Of a DNA stretch of 64,000 bases, positions 18,106-26,462 are shown piece by piece (positions within the stretch are counted from its first letter, which is position 1; each line of letters begins with the position of its first letter). The notes beneath the pieces were generated by a model, which saw only the letters and a list, made by a program, of their open reading frames with translations, had not been told where the DNA came from and searched no databases. Location of the stretch: NCBI RefSeq assembly GCF_009811555.1, contig NZ_BLIN01000005.1, forward strand, positions 4,163,501-4,227,500, in the 5' to 3' direction. Origin of the DNA: Streptomyces caniferus (GTDB taxonomy: Bacteria; Actinomycetota; Actinomycetes; Streptomycetales; Streptomycetaceae). The translations under genes were made by a program, and so were the position numbers.

Positions 18106-19742
18106 CCGCCCTGGCCGCCCCCCTCCCCGCACCCGCCGCCCGCTCCCGTCATCTGGCGGGCACCGGCGCCCTGGTGCGCCTCGCCCTGCGCCGCGACCGG
18201 GTGATGATCCCGGCCTGGGTGCTGACCCTCGGGCTGGTCGTCGCCGCCATGGGCGCGTCCTTCGACGCGGTCTACGGCACCGCCGCCGAGCGCGCCCGGC
18301 TGGCCGTCTCGATGAACGGCAACGGCTCGATGCGCGCGCTGTACGGGCCGGTCCTCAGCGACTCCCTCGGCGGCCTGGTCGCCTGGCGGATGGCCGGTTT
18401 CGGCGCCGTCCTCGCCGCGGTGATGAGCCTGCTGATCGTCGTCCGGCACACCCGCGAAGAGGAGGAGACGGGCCGTCAGGAGCTGCTCTCCGCCGCCATG
18501 GTCGGCCGCCGGGCGCCGCTGACCGCGGCCCTGCTGACGGCCCTGACCGCCAACGCCGCACTCGCCGTGCTGATCGCGGGCGGCCTGACCGCCTCCGGCC
18601 TGCCGGGCGCCGGCTCCCTCGCGCTCGGCACCGCCATCGGCGGCACCGGCCTGGTCTTCGCCGGACTGGCCGCCGTCGCCGCCCAGTTGACCGAGAGCGC
18701 ACGGCTGGCCAAGGGCCTGACCGGCGCGGTCCTCGGCCTCGCCTTCGCCCTGCGCGCCGCGGGCGACGCCCAGGGCCCGGGGGCGACGTCCCCGCTCACC
18801 CGGGTCTCGCCGATCGGCTGGGCGGAGAACCTCCGGCCGTACGCCGGCGAGCGCTGGTGGACCGCCCTGCTCTTCCTGGCGGCGGCCGCCCTGGCCGTCG
18901 GCGCCTCCTACGCGCTGACCGCCCGTCGCGACATCGGCATGAGCTTTCTGCCGGCCCGCCCCGGACCGGCCGTCGCACCGCGCTCCCTCAGCGGCCCCTT
19001 CGGCCTGGCCTGGCGGCTGCAGCGCGCCACCCTGCTGGGCTGGACCCTCGGCTTCCTGTGCGCCGGCGGCATCTTCGGCGGGATCGCCGAGGGCGCCTTT
19101 GATCTGGTCGGCGGCAACCGGCAGACCCGCGAGATCGTCGAGCGGATGGGGGGTCAGCAGGGCCTGACCGAGGCCTTCCTGGCCACGATGACCGGCATGC
19201 TCGGCATGGTGGCGGCGCTCTATGCGGCCGGTGCGGTGCTGCGGCTGCGCGGCGAGGAGACCGGCGAGCGCGCGGAGCCGGTGCTGGCCTGCGCGGTGGG
19301 CCGGCTCCGCTGGGCCGGCAGCCATCTGGCCCTCGCCTACGGCGGCACCGCCGTCATCCTGACCGCGGGCGGCCTGGCCCTGGGTGTCGCCTACGGCCTC
19401 TCGGCCGACGACCTCGGCGGCGCGCTCGGCCCGGTCCTGCTCGCCGCCCTCGCCCAGGTCCCGGCCGTCTGGACGCTCACCGGCCTGGCGGTCCTCGTCC
19501 TCGGCCTGGCCCCCAGGGCCACCGGCGCCGTATGGGCCCTGGTCGGCGGCTGCCTGGCCCTCGGCTGGATCGGCCCCGCCCTCGATCTCCCCGGCTGGGC
19601 CATGGACCTCTCCCCGTACAGCCACCTCCCCAAGCTCCCGGGCGCCGACGCCACCGCCGCCCCGTTCGCCTGGCTGCTGATCCTGTCCGCCGCCCTCGCC
19701 GCCGCGGGCCTGGCGGGCCTGCGCCGGCGCGACATCGGCTGA
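18102..19742 (+). CDS. ABC-2 type exporter permease
   Basis: This 546-residue membrane protein has about twelve hydrophobic helices in two similar halves. Each half begins with a short amphipathic entry: [20 protein letters not shown] near residue 30 and [20 protein letters not shown] near 300. This two-halves-in-one arrangement matches the permeases called polyketide-antibiotic or TetA/TetB-like exporters in actinobacteria. It begins in the stop of the ATPase gene (ATGA overlap), so the pair is translationally coupled. The substrate is unknown. Confidence 0.9.
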   Translation: MTALAAPLPAPAARSRHLAGTGALVRLALRRDRVMIPAWVLTLGLVVAAMGASFDAVYGTAAERARLAVSMNGNGSMRALYGPVLSDSLGGLVAWRMAGFGAVLAAVMSLLIVVRHTREEEETGRQELLSAAMVGRRAPLTAALLTALTANAALAVLIAGGLTASGLPGAGSLALGTAIGGTGLVFAGLAAVAAQLTESARLAKGLTGAVLGLAFALRAAGDAQGPGATSPLTRVSPIGWAENLRPYAGERWWTALLFLAAAALAVGASYALTARRDIGMSFLPARPGPAVAPRSLSGPFGLAWRLQRATLLGWTLGFLCAGGIFGGIAEGAFDLVGGNRQTREIVERMGGQQGLTEAFLATMTGMLGMVAALYAAGAVLRLRGEETGERAEPVLACAVGRLRWAGSHLALAYGGTAVILTAGGLALGVAYGLSADDLGGALGPVLLAALAQVPAVWTLTGLAVLVLGLAPRATGAVWALVGGCLALGWIGPALDLPGWAMDLSPYSHLPKLPGADATAAPFAWLLILSAALAAAGLAGLRRRDIG

Positions 19743-19747
19743 CCCCC

Positions 19748-19776
19748 GGCGGCCGGCCCTTCCACGGCCGGCCGCC
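19748..19776 (+). terminator. Terminator of the ABC exporter operon
   Basis: Arms GGCGGCCGGCC (19748-19758) and GGCCGGCCGCC (19766-19776) with a 7-base loop start six bases after the permease stop. The arms are perfect over 11 bp. Confidence 0.8.
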
Positions 19777-19851
19777 CCCGTGGACGTGCGCCGCCGGAGC
19801 TGTAGCGGACTTTGGCGGCGCACTCGCGTACCCCGTGGCCGCGGCGCACCG

Positions 19852-19872
19852 GTATCCACAGGGTGTGGATAC
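19852..19872. promoter_or_regulatory. Inverted pair of DnaA-box-like 9-mers
   Basis: GTATCCACA (19852-19860) and its exact inverted copy TGTGGATAC (19864-19872) are separated by GGG. Each 9-mer is one base from the E. coli DnaA box TTATCCACA. The site is about 150 bases upstream of the BP74-like gene. It could be a DnaA titration or regulatory site, or an operator for another dimeric protein. Confidence 0.45.
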
Positions 19873-20021
19873 AGCACAGGAACCGGCCGGCCGCGCGTCA
19901 CTCTTCGCCATTTCACCTGCCCGCGCGATAACCCGTAGTAACTCTGGAGCAGTGCGTGAGGGACTCGTTACGTTCCGCATGCACGGTCGTGTCCACGGCC
20001 CGTGGCACCGGAGGGGTTCTC

Positions 20022-20486
20022 ATGCGACGTATCAGCACCAGGATCGGCATGCTGGCGGCGGCGGCAGTGCTCGCCGTCGTGGCGGCCGGGCCCGCCCAGG
20101 GCAAGCAGGCGGGCGACGCCGCGCACCGCACCCGGGACGAGTCGGCGGCCTACTTCGTGATGACCGACGTCACCCGCTCGGAATTCGTCATCAAGCTCAC
20201 CGACCCCCGCAAGATCCAGCACGCCCGGGACCTGCTGAGCGGCGCGTCCCACTCGGAGCCGCACGTCGTCGGCCGGATCGACAAGCGCCCCGTCCCGTAC
20301 AACTGGCGCTGGAGCTTCCACCTGCGCCCCGAGACGATCGATTTCTTCGACTTCGCCATCGAGGTCTGCGACGCCACCACGCCCTATGTCGAGGACCATC
20401 TCGACGAGGCCGGCGGACCGTTCCTGCCCGGCCTGGTCTGGTGCCCGTGGACCTCGAAGCTGGTGCGGGAGGTTCCTCAGCCGTAG
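20022..20486 (+). CDS. Secreted BP74-like (calmodulin-binding-type) protein
   Basis: This is a 154-residue protein with a clear signal peptide ([20 protein letters not shown], cleavage near GPAQGKQA). The mature part contains [19 protein letters not shown] and [20 protein letters not shown], then [20 protein letters not shown]. It has two Cys that may pair (VCDATTPY and LVWCPWTSK). This pattern resembles the BP74 N-terminal domain, known from a Dictyostelium calmodulin-binding protein and found in many Streptomyces secreted proteins of unknown function. The ATG at 20022 follows GGAGGGG. A signal-peptide protein of this size probably acts outside the cell. Confidence 0.7.
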   Translation: MRRISTRIGMLAAAAVLAVVAAGPAQGKQAGDAAHRTRDESAAYFVMTDVTRSEFVIKLTDPRKIQHARDLLSGASHSEPHVVGRIDKRPVPYNWRWSFHLRPETIDFFDFAIEVCDATTPYVEDHLDEAGGPFLPGLVWCPWTSKLVREVPQP

Positions 20487-20520
20487 GGCCCGGGCTCCGC
20501 GCCGCCGGCGGGCCGGGCCC
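20486..20520. terminator. Terminator between the BP74-like gene and the response regulator
   Basis: GGGCCCGG (20486-20493) pairs with CCGGGCCC (20513-20520) around a GC-rich loop. It begins at the BP74-like stop codon and lies between convergent genes. Confidence 0.5.
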
Positions 20521-20571
20521 CGCCCCGCCCCGCCGGCGGCCTTCCCCGCGCAGTGCGCCGGAACCGCGGTC

Positions 20572-21228
20572 TCAGCCGCCCGGCGTCACCAGCCGTGCCT
20601 CGTACGCGAACACCGCCGCCTGGGTGCGGTCGCGCAGCCCCAGCTTCACCAGGATGCGGCTGACATGCGTCTTCACCGTGGACTCCGCGACGACGAGATG
20701 TTCGGCGATCTCCCCGTTCGACAGGCCCTGGGCGACCAGCACGAGGACCTCGGTCTCGCGCTCCGTGAGATCGGCGATGCGCTCCTGGGCCGGGGCGCGC
20801 GGGGTGCCCAGCCGGGAGAACTCGGAGATCAGGCGCTTGGTGACGGTGGGGGCGAGCAGGGCCTCGCCGGAGGCGACGATGCGCACGCCCTCGGCGAGCT
20901 GGCCGGCCGAGGCGTCCTTGAGGAGGAAGCCGCTGGCCCCCGAGCGCAGCGCTTGGTAGACGTACTCGTCCAGGTCGAAGGTGGTCAGCACCAGGACCTT
21001 GGCGTCCGCGTCGGCGGCCACGATCTCGCGGGTGGCCTCCAGGCCGTTCATCTCCGGCATCCGGATGTCCATCAGCACGACATCGGGCTTGAGGACCGCG
21101 ACCTTGTGCACCGCCTGGCGGCCGTCCACCGCCTCCCCGACGACCTCGATGTCCGGCATGGCGTTGAGCAGGACGGAGAAGCCCTCGCGGACCATCACCT
21201 GGTCGTCGACGATCAGTACCCGGATCAT
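20572..21228 (-). CDS. NarL/LuxR-family response regulator
   Basis: This 218-residue regulator has a receiver domain with acidic pocket residues Asp8-Asp9 and phospho-acceptor Asp54 (VVLMDIRMPEMNG). A signalling Thr lies in VLVLTTFDLDEY and a Lys in FLLKDAS. A C-terminal LuxR helix-turn-helix follows (about 153-210: LTERETEVLVLVAQGLSNGE and AESTVKTHVSRIL). The ATG overlaps the stop of the histidine-kinase gene (ATGA), so the pair is coupled. Target genes are not visible. The kynurenine operon lies immediately upstream on the same strand. Confidence 0.95.
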   Translation of the reverse strand: MIRVLIVDDQVMVREGFSVLLNAMPDIEVVGEAVDGRQAVHKVAVLKPDVVLMDIRMPEMNGLEATREIVAADADAKVLVLTTFDLDEYVYQALRSGASGFLLKDASAGQLAEGVRIVASGEALLAPTVTKRLISEFSRLGTPRAPAQERIADLTERETEVLVLVAQGLSNGEIAEHLVVAESTVKTHVSRILVKLGLRDRTQAAVFAYEARLVTPGG

Positions 21229-22592
21229 GCCCTGCCCCCCACGGTGCTCTCGCCCGGCGTGTGCGACACCGGGATGAACGCGGCGACCTCGAAGCCGCCG
21301 TCCTCGGTGCGGTCGGCCGTCATCTCGCCGCCCAGCATCTGTACCCGCTCCCGCATCCCCAGGACACCGTGCCCCGCGCCCGGGGACGGTTTGGCCAGGC
21401 GGCTCGGCGCTCCGTTGACGATCCGTACGCCCAGCCCGCCCAGCACGTAGGAGATCTCCACCCGGGCATCGGCGCCCGGCGAATGCCGCAGCGCGTTGCT
21501 CAGCCCCTCCTGCACGATCCGGTACGCGGACAGCTCGACGCCCTGCGGCAGCGGCCGGGGCGCGCCGGTGACCACGGCCTCGACGGTCAGCCCGGCGCTG
21601 CGGACGCTGTCGAGCAGCGCGTCGAGGCTGGCGAGCGTGGGCTGCGGGGCCTCCGGGTCGTGCTCGGCGAAGGCGTCCGGGTCCGCCGACCGGACCACAC
21701 CGAGGATGCGGCGCAGCTCGGCGAGTGCGGCGACGGCGTTCTCCCGGATCGTCGAGAACGAGGTGGCGAGTTCGGGCGGGGTGTTCTCCACGCGGTACGG
21801 CGCGGCCTCGGCCTGGATGGCGATCACGGACATGTGGTGGGCGACCACGTCGTGCAGCTCGCGGGCGATCAGGGCGCGCTCCTCCAGCAGCGTGCGCCGG
21901 GAGCGCTCCTCGGCCGTGACGGTCTGCGTCTCGACGACCTGCCGGCGCTCCTCGCGCCAGGCGCGGACCGCGGCGGCGGAGACCAGCACCACCCCGCAGA
22001 AGAAGGCGACCGGCGGCAGATCACCCGGGTCCTTCCCGAGAGCCGCCGTCACCACGGCTGCCGTGGCGAAGGTGACCAGCCACATCTCGACGGCCATCCG
22101 GGGTCGGGTGCGCAGCACCACGAGGACCATTACGGCGAGGTGCGCGGGGAAGGCCAGTTCTCCGAAGATGCTGCTGAACGGGGACGAGAAGCCCGCGTAG
22201 GCGAGCACCGAGACCACGAACGCGCACAGCGACAGCCAGTAGGCGCCCACCGGGCGGAAGAGGGTGAGCAGCGGGCCCGCGGCGACCACGGCGCCGAAGC
22301 CGGTGATCAGGACGCCGAGCAGCGAGCCGCCCCAGGAGCTGTCGGCGAGGGTCGCCAGGAAGACGCACACCGAGAAGAACCCGACGGCGAAGTGCGGCAG
22401 CCAGCGCGCCCAGTACCGCAGCCGCTCCGGGAGCCACGGCACCCAGCGGGACACCTTGGCGTCCTCCAGCGGCGGCATCGGGCGGAAGGCGAAGGCGCCG
22501 ACGAACAGGTCTTGGCGCAGCCGGTGCAGCCCGCCGCGGGCTATCCGGGCCTCCGAGCGCAGGGTGTTCTGCGTCTGGGTCGTCTCGTTCAC
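21225..22592 (-). CDS. NarL-type sensor histidine kinase
   Basis: This kinase of about 455 residues has four to six N-terminal membrane helices (about residues 50-185). A HisKA_3 dimerisation box follows with LIARELHDVVAHHMSVIAIQ, His being the phosphorylation site. The HATPase_c domain has an N-box EGLSNALRHSPG and a late GHGVLGMRERVQMLGG. The N-terminus has a PspC/DUF7134-like short cytosolic lead (LRQDLFVGAFAFRPMP). GTG 22592 is preferred, although no strong ribosome site precedes it. ATG 22634 is the alternative, adding 14 residues. It pairs with the downstream response regulator through a 4-base overlap. Confidence 0.92.
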   Translation of the reverse strand: MNETTQTQNTLRSEARIARGGLHRLRQDLFVGAFAFRPMPPLEDAKVSRWVPWLPERLRYWARWLPHFAVGFFSVCVFLATLADSSWGGSLLGVLITGFGAVVAAGPLLTLFRPVGAYWLSLCAFVVSVLAYAGFSSPFSSIFGELAFPAHLAVMVLVVLRTRPRMAVEMWLVTFATAAVVTAALGKDPGDLPPVAFFCGVVLVSAAAVRAWREERRQVVETQTVTAEERSRRTLLEERALIARELHDVVAHHMSVIAIQAEAAPYRVENTPPELATSFSTIRENAVAALAELRRILGVVRSADPDAFAEHDPEAPQPTLASLDALLDSVRSAGLTVEAVVTGAPRPLPQGVELSAYRIVQEGLSNALRHSPGADARVEISYVLGGLGVRIVNGAPSRLAKPSPGAGHGVLGMRERVQMLGGEMTADRTEDGGFEVAAFIPVSHTPGESTVGGRA

Positions 22593-22659
22593 GCTGACAA
22601 CGGTAAGCAACGGCGGGCCCCCGGGCGTCCTCATCAGTGGGGATCTGCGGGGGTCCGCC

Positions 22660-23439
22660 TCAAGTACTACGTGGTCGGAGCAGGTGAGCGCACAGTGTGT
22701 GACAGCTGGGACTGCCGGGGGTGACGGGAGCGTAGTGACCCACCCCGGGCAGTTCGTGCAGGTCCGTGCCGGGGCTCTGCGCGGCGTAGCGGCGGGAGAG
22801 CTCCAGGGGGACGTCCGGGTCGTCGGTGCCGTGCAGGATCGTGACGGGGACACCGGCCGGCGGATGGCGCACCGGGTCGGCCGCGGCGAGGCGCGCCTCC
22901 AGACCGGGCCCCTCGCCGAGCAGCTCGCCGACCGCGCCGTCGCTCAGGCCCAGCGCATGGGCGCGGGCGAGGTCGGCGACCGGCGAGACGGCCAGGACCC
23001 GGTGCACGGGGGTGCCGGGGCGGGCGGCGGCGAGCAGCGCGAGATGGCCGCCCGCGGAGTGGCCGACCAGGACCGGCGCCCCGTCCCCGGGCAGCTCGCG
23101 CACCGCCGCCGCCACCCCCGCCGCGACGTCCTCGAACGTCCTGGGCGCCCCGCCGCCGGCACCGACCCTGCGGTACTCGGCGAGCGCGACCGGCAGCCCC
23201 CGCCCGGCGAGTGCGGCGGCGAGCGGCGACAGATGGCGGCGGTCGTAGGCCGCGCGCCAGAAACCGCCGTGCAGCAGGACGACCGGCCGGCCGGCCGCCG
23301 CCCCCGCCCGCGCGCCGTCCGCCCCCCGCGGGAGGTACAGGTCGACGAGCTGGTCCGGATGCGGCCCGTAGGCCACCGTCCGGTCCGGCGCCACCGGGGC
23401 GAGCCCCAGCAGCGCCGTCTCCTCGTCCGCCACGCTCAC
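22660..23439 (-). CDS. Alpha/beta hydrolase, likely N-formylkynurenine formamidase
   Basis: This 259-residue alpha/beta hydrolase has VVLLHGGFWRAAYDRRHLSP, where the HGG-aromatic-W oxyanion motif is typical of kynurenine formamidases of the esterase type. The nucleophile elbow is GHSAGGH, the acid region is ILHGTDDPDVP, and the final His is in GVGHYAP. It starts at GTG 23439, overlapping the kynureninase stop (GTGA). It is the third gene after tryptophan 2,3-dioxygenase and kynureninase. The classic metal-dependent KynB is absent here. Formamidase is therefore the reaction the operon still lacks: N-formylkynurenine to kynurenine plus formate. The assignment rests on motif and context and is unproven. 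Confidence 0.8.
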   Translation of the reverse strand: MSVADEETALLGLAPVAPDRTVAYGPHPDQLVDLYLPRGADGARAGAAAGRPVVLLHGGFWRAAYDRRHLSPLAAALAGRGLPVALAEYRRVGAGGGAPRTFEDVAAGVAAAVRELPGDGAPVLVGHSAGGHLALLAAARPGTPVHRVLAVSPVADLARAHALGLSDGAVGELLGEGPGLEARLAAADPVRHPPAGVPVTILHGTDDPDVPLELSRRYAAQSPGTDLHELPGVGHYAPVTPGSPSCHTLCAHLLRPRST

Positions 23440-24743
23440 CCGCCGGTCCCGGCCGTCCCGGCTCCGACCTCGGGCAGCGCCCCCAGCACCTCGCCGAGCA
23501 CCCATGCCGCCCGCTCCGCGTCCGCGAAGGAGGTGTAGAGCGGGGTGAAGCCGAAGCGCAGCACATCGGGCCGGCGGAAGTCGCCGACCACCCCGCGGCG
23601 GATCAGCTCGTCCATCACCTCTCCCGCGCGCGGACACTCCAGCGACACCTGGCTGCCGCGCCGCTGGTGGTCGTACGGCGTGACGGAACGGGCCCGGCCC
23701 GGCGGCACATACGCGCTCACGCACTCCAGGAAGAAGTCCGTCAGGGCGAGGCTCTTGGTGCGCACGGCCTCGATGGACACCCCGTCCCAGGCCTCCAGCG
23801 CCGCCTCCAGCGCGAGCAGCGACAGGATGTCGGGGGTGCCGACCCGGCCGCGCGCGATGCCCTCGGCGGGGGCGTACGCGGGGTCCATGGCGAACGGGTC
23901 GGTGTGCGAGTTCCAGCCCGGCAGCGGCGATTCGAACCGCTCCTGGAGGCTCTCGCGGATGTAGAGGTAGGCGGGCGCGCCCGGGCCGCCGTTGAGGTAC
24001 TTGTACGTGCAGCCGACGGCGAGGTCGACGTGGTGCGCATCGAGGCCGACCGGCAGCGCGCCGGCGCTGTGGCACAGGTCCCAGACGGCGAGCGCGCCCG
24101 CGGAGTGCAGCGCGTGGGTGATGCCGGGCAGGTCGTTGAGCCGGCCGGTGCGGTAGTCGACGTGGTTGACCAGCGCCAGCGCGGTCCGCTCGGTGACCTC
24201 GTCGGCGATCCGCGCGGGCTCGACCGGGCGCACCGCGAGGCCGGTCATCCGTGCCGCCGACCGGGCGATATAGCCGTCGGTCGGGAAGGTCGTGGCATCG
24301 ACGAGGATCTCCGTACAGCCCTTGCCGGCCATCCGGACGCCGCCGACCACGGCCTTGAAGAGGTTGACGCTGGTCGAGTCGCCGACCACCACCCGGCCCG
24401 GTGCCGCCCCGATCAGCGGCGCGATCTTGTCGCCGACCCGCTCGGGCGCGGTCCACCAGCCGGATTCGGTCCAGGACCGGATGCGCAGCTCGCCCCACTC
24501 GCGGGCGATGACATCGGCGACCCGGCCGGCCACGGCGCGGGGCAGCGCGCCGAGGGAGTTGCCGTCGAGGTAGACGGAGGCATCGCCGGAGGCGTGATCG
24601 GGCGCGGCGTCCAGGACGAAGCGGTCGCGGGTGTGGGCGAGCGGGTCGGCGGCGTCCAGCTCCGCGGCGCGGGAGGCCATGTCACGGGCCCCGGAGGGCG
24701 CGCGGAGGCCGGTCTCGGCGGGGGAGTCCGGGGTCTCAGACAT
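23436..24743 (-). CDS. kynU: Kynureninase
   Basis: KynU cleaves kynurenine to anthranilate and alanine with PLP. The 435-residue protein shows YLDGNSLGALPRAV, a VGDSTSVNLFKAVVGG phosphate-binding stretch, and VDYRTGRLNDLPGITHALHS. DLCHSAGALPVGLDAHHVDL follows, and then CTYKYLNGGPGAPAYLYI with the Schiff-base Lys. The C-terminal domain ends RFGFTPLYTSFADAERAAWV, as in the family. The ATG at 24743 overlaps the dioxygenase stop by eight bases, and the next gene overlaps by four. All three are therefore one tightly coupled operon for tryptophan degradation to anthranilate. Confidence 0.95.
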   Translation of the reverse strand: MSETPDSPAETGLRAPSGARDMASRAAELDAADPLAHTRDRFVLDAAPDHASGDASVYLDGNSLGALPRAVAGRVADVIAREWGELRIRSWTESGWWTAPERVGDKIAPLIGAAPGRVVVGDSTSVNLFKAVVGGVRMAGKGCTEILVDATTFPTDGYIARSAARMTGLAVRPVEPARIADEVTERTALALVNHVDYRTGRLNDLPGITHALHSAGALAVWDLCHSAGALPVGLDAHHVDLAVGCTYKYLNGGPGAPAYLYIRESLQERFESPLPGWNSHTDPFAMDPAYAPAEGIARGRVGTPDILSLLALEAALEAWDGVSIEAVRTKSLALTDFFLECVSAYVPPGRARSVTPYDHQRRGSQVSLECPRAGEVMDELIRRGVVGDFRRPDVLRFGFTPLYTSFADAERAAWVLGEVLGALPEVGAGTAGTGG

Positions 24744-25644
24744 GACTGCGCGCCGTCCAGAGCTCGGGGAAGACGTTCTTGCGGGCCCGCTTCTCCAGCC
24801 AGGCGACCCCCGCGGAACCACCGGTGCCCATCTTCGCTCCCATGGCCCGCCGGGTCGCGACCAGATGGTCGTTGCGCCAGCGCCAGACCAGCTCGGCGAC
24901 ATCGGTCAGCGCCTCGCCGAGCCGGACGAGGTCGGACTCCTGCGACCCGGCGTAGATGCGGGCCCAGACCTCCTCCACGGCCGGGTCCGCCTCGTAGCGC
25001 AGCGCGGGGTCCCGCCGGAGCACGGCCTCGGGCACCGGGTGGCCGCGGCGGGCGAGCAGCCGCAGCGCCTCGTCCCACAGGCTCGGCTCCTGGAGGGCCT
25101 TCTCCAGCTCGGCGTGCTCCCGCGCGGCGCCACGGTGCGGCACCAGCATCGACGCGGACTTCTCGCCCAGCAGGAACTCCATCCGCCGGTACATGGCGGA
25201 CTGGAAGCCGGAGCCCTCGCCGAGCGCGCTGCGGTAGGCGTTGAACTGCGCGGGAGTCAGGCGGGCGAGCGGCTTCCAGGCGGCGTTCAGCGCCTCCAGC
25301 TCGTAGGTGGAGCGGCGCAGCGCCTCCATCGCCACCGTCAGGTCGTCGCGGCGCAGCGCCTCGGCGGCGGTGTGCCATTCATGGACGATGACCGTGAACC
25401 ACAGCTCCATGACCTGGGTGGTGACCAGGAAGACCATCTCGCCGGGGTCGTCGGAGAGCGGGTGTTGCAGGTGGGTGAGGACGTCCGCCTGGACGTAGTC
25501 CTCGTACGGGGTCGTACCGCTGCTGCCGATGCTGAGATCCGGGGCGAACGGCGGGTCGGACTCGGCGGCGTCTGCCGGTGCGAGGCCCGCCGCGGGTGCG
25601 GTCGACGCACTCTCCGCGGGGTCGATGGGAGACGGCTGCGACAT
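24736..25644 (-). CDS. kynA: Tryptophan 2,3-dioxygenase
   Basis: This heme enzyme opens the indole ring of L-tryptophan to N-formylkynurenine. The 302-residue protein has TPYEDYVQADVLTHLQHPLS, VFLVTTQVMELWFTVIVHEW, a FQSAMYRRMEFLLGEKSASM stretch around the substrate pocket, and the C-terminal VWRWRNDHLVATRRAMGAK. This last motif contains the His expected to bind heme, and a GTGGSAG loop follows. The Ala/Pro-rich first 40 residues are an extension common in Streptomyces. The ATG at 25644 follows GAGGAG at good spacing. It is the first gene of the kyn operon, and the promoter must lie in 25645-25860. Confidence 0.95.
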   Translation of the reverse strand: MSQPSPIDPAESASTAPAAGLAPADAAESDPPFAPDLSIGSSGTTPYEDYVQADVLTHLQHPLSDDPGEMVFLVTTQVMELWFTVIVHEWHTAAEALRRDDLTVAMEALRRSTYELEALNAAWKPLARLTPAQFNAYRSALGEGSGFQSAMYRRMEFLLGEKSASMLVPHRGAAREHAELEKALQEPSLWDEALRLLARRGHPVPEAVLRRDPALRYEADPAVEEVWARIYAGSQESDLVRLGEALTDVAELVWRWRNDHLVATRRAMGAKMGTGGSAGVAWLEKRARKNVFPELWTARSHV

Positions 25645-25876
25645 GAGGGACTCCTCAAGTGCGAACTACCGGGTAGCGGTCCGCCCCTTCCTCGTCGGCT
25701 CGGGAGCCCCGGTCCCCTCGGGCGCGGGATGACCCGGCCCACTGGAAATCATCCGTGCTGGGAAGCGACCGCGCAAGGGCCGACCGCGATCACGCGGCCG
25801 GCCCGTTGATCTTGCCCGGCGCCCCCCGAGGAGGGGAGATGCGGTCCTCCCCCGCGGGAGGACCGGCGGCGGAGCC

Positions 25877-26290
25877 TCAGGTGAGGGTGTCGGCCGCGGT
25901 CGGCGAGGAGTCCCGCAGGAAGGTCGAGCAGCGCTCGTACTCCTCCTGCTCGCCGATCGTCTGGGCGGCGCGGGCGAGGGCGTGCAGCGCCCGCAGGAAG
26001 CCGCGGTTGGGCTCGTGCTCGAAGGGCACCGGGCCGTGGCCCTTCCAGCCGGCCCGGCGCAGCGCGTCCAGCCCGCGGTGGTAGCCGGTGCGGGCGTAGG
26101 CGTACGACTCGACGACCCGGCCCTGTTCGAAGGCGTCGTCCGCGAGCTGGGCCCAGGCCAGGGAGGAGGTCGGGTACTTCGCTGCGACATCGGACGGCGC
26201 CGTGCCCGCGGCGAGCAGCTCGCGGGGCTCCGGGTCGTCGGGCAGATGGGTCGGGGGCGGTCCCCCGAGCAGATTCTCGTGAATGGCCAT
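25877..26290 (-). CDS. DUF3151 family protein
   Basis: This 137-residue cytoplasmic protein is of the actinobacterial DUF3151 family. Characteristic blocks are NLLGGPPPTHLPDDPEPREL, AKYPTSSLAWAQLADDAFEQ and SYAYARTGYHRGLDALRRAG, then WKGHGPVPFEHEPNRGFLRA and an ARAAQTIGEQEEYERC helix. The helix-rich pattern resembles a TPR-like fold. ATG 26290 follows GGGAAG. No function is known. It is usually found near fba in Streptomyces, and the same neighbourhood is seen here. Confidence 0.9.
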   Translation of the reverse strand: MAIHENLLGGPPPTHLPDDPEPRELLAAGTAPSDVAAKYPTSSLAWAQLADDAFEQGRVVESYAYARTGYHRGLDALRRAGWKGHGPVPFEHEPNRGFLRALHALARAAQTIGEQEEYERCSTFLRDSSPTAADTLT

Positions 26291-26462
26291 GCTTCCCAGT
26301 CTGCCTGGTCGTCCGGGCGGGGTGGGGGGCGGCCGGGCTCATGCGCCGGTGGTACGACGGGACGGGAGGCGGATACGGGGCACAGGCGGCTCCCGCGGGC
26401 CGTGGTCCCGGGGCCCCCAGGCCTCCTCGGCACGTCGTCCGGGCCCCAGCGCCCCGGGGTCC

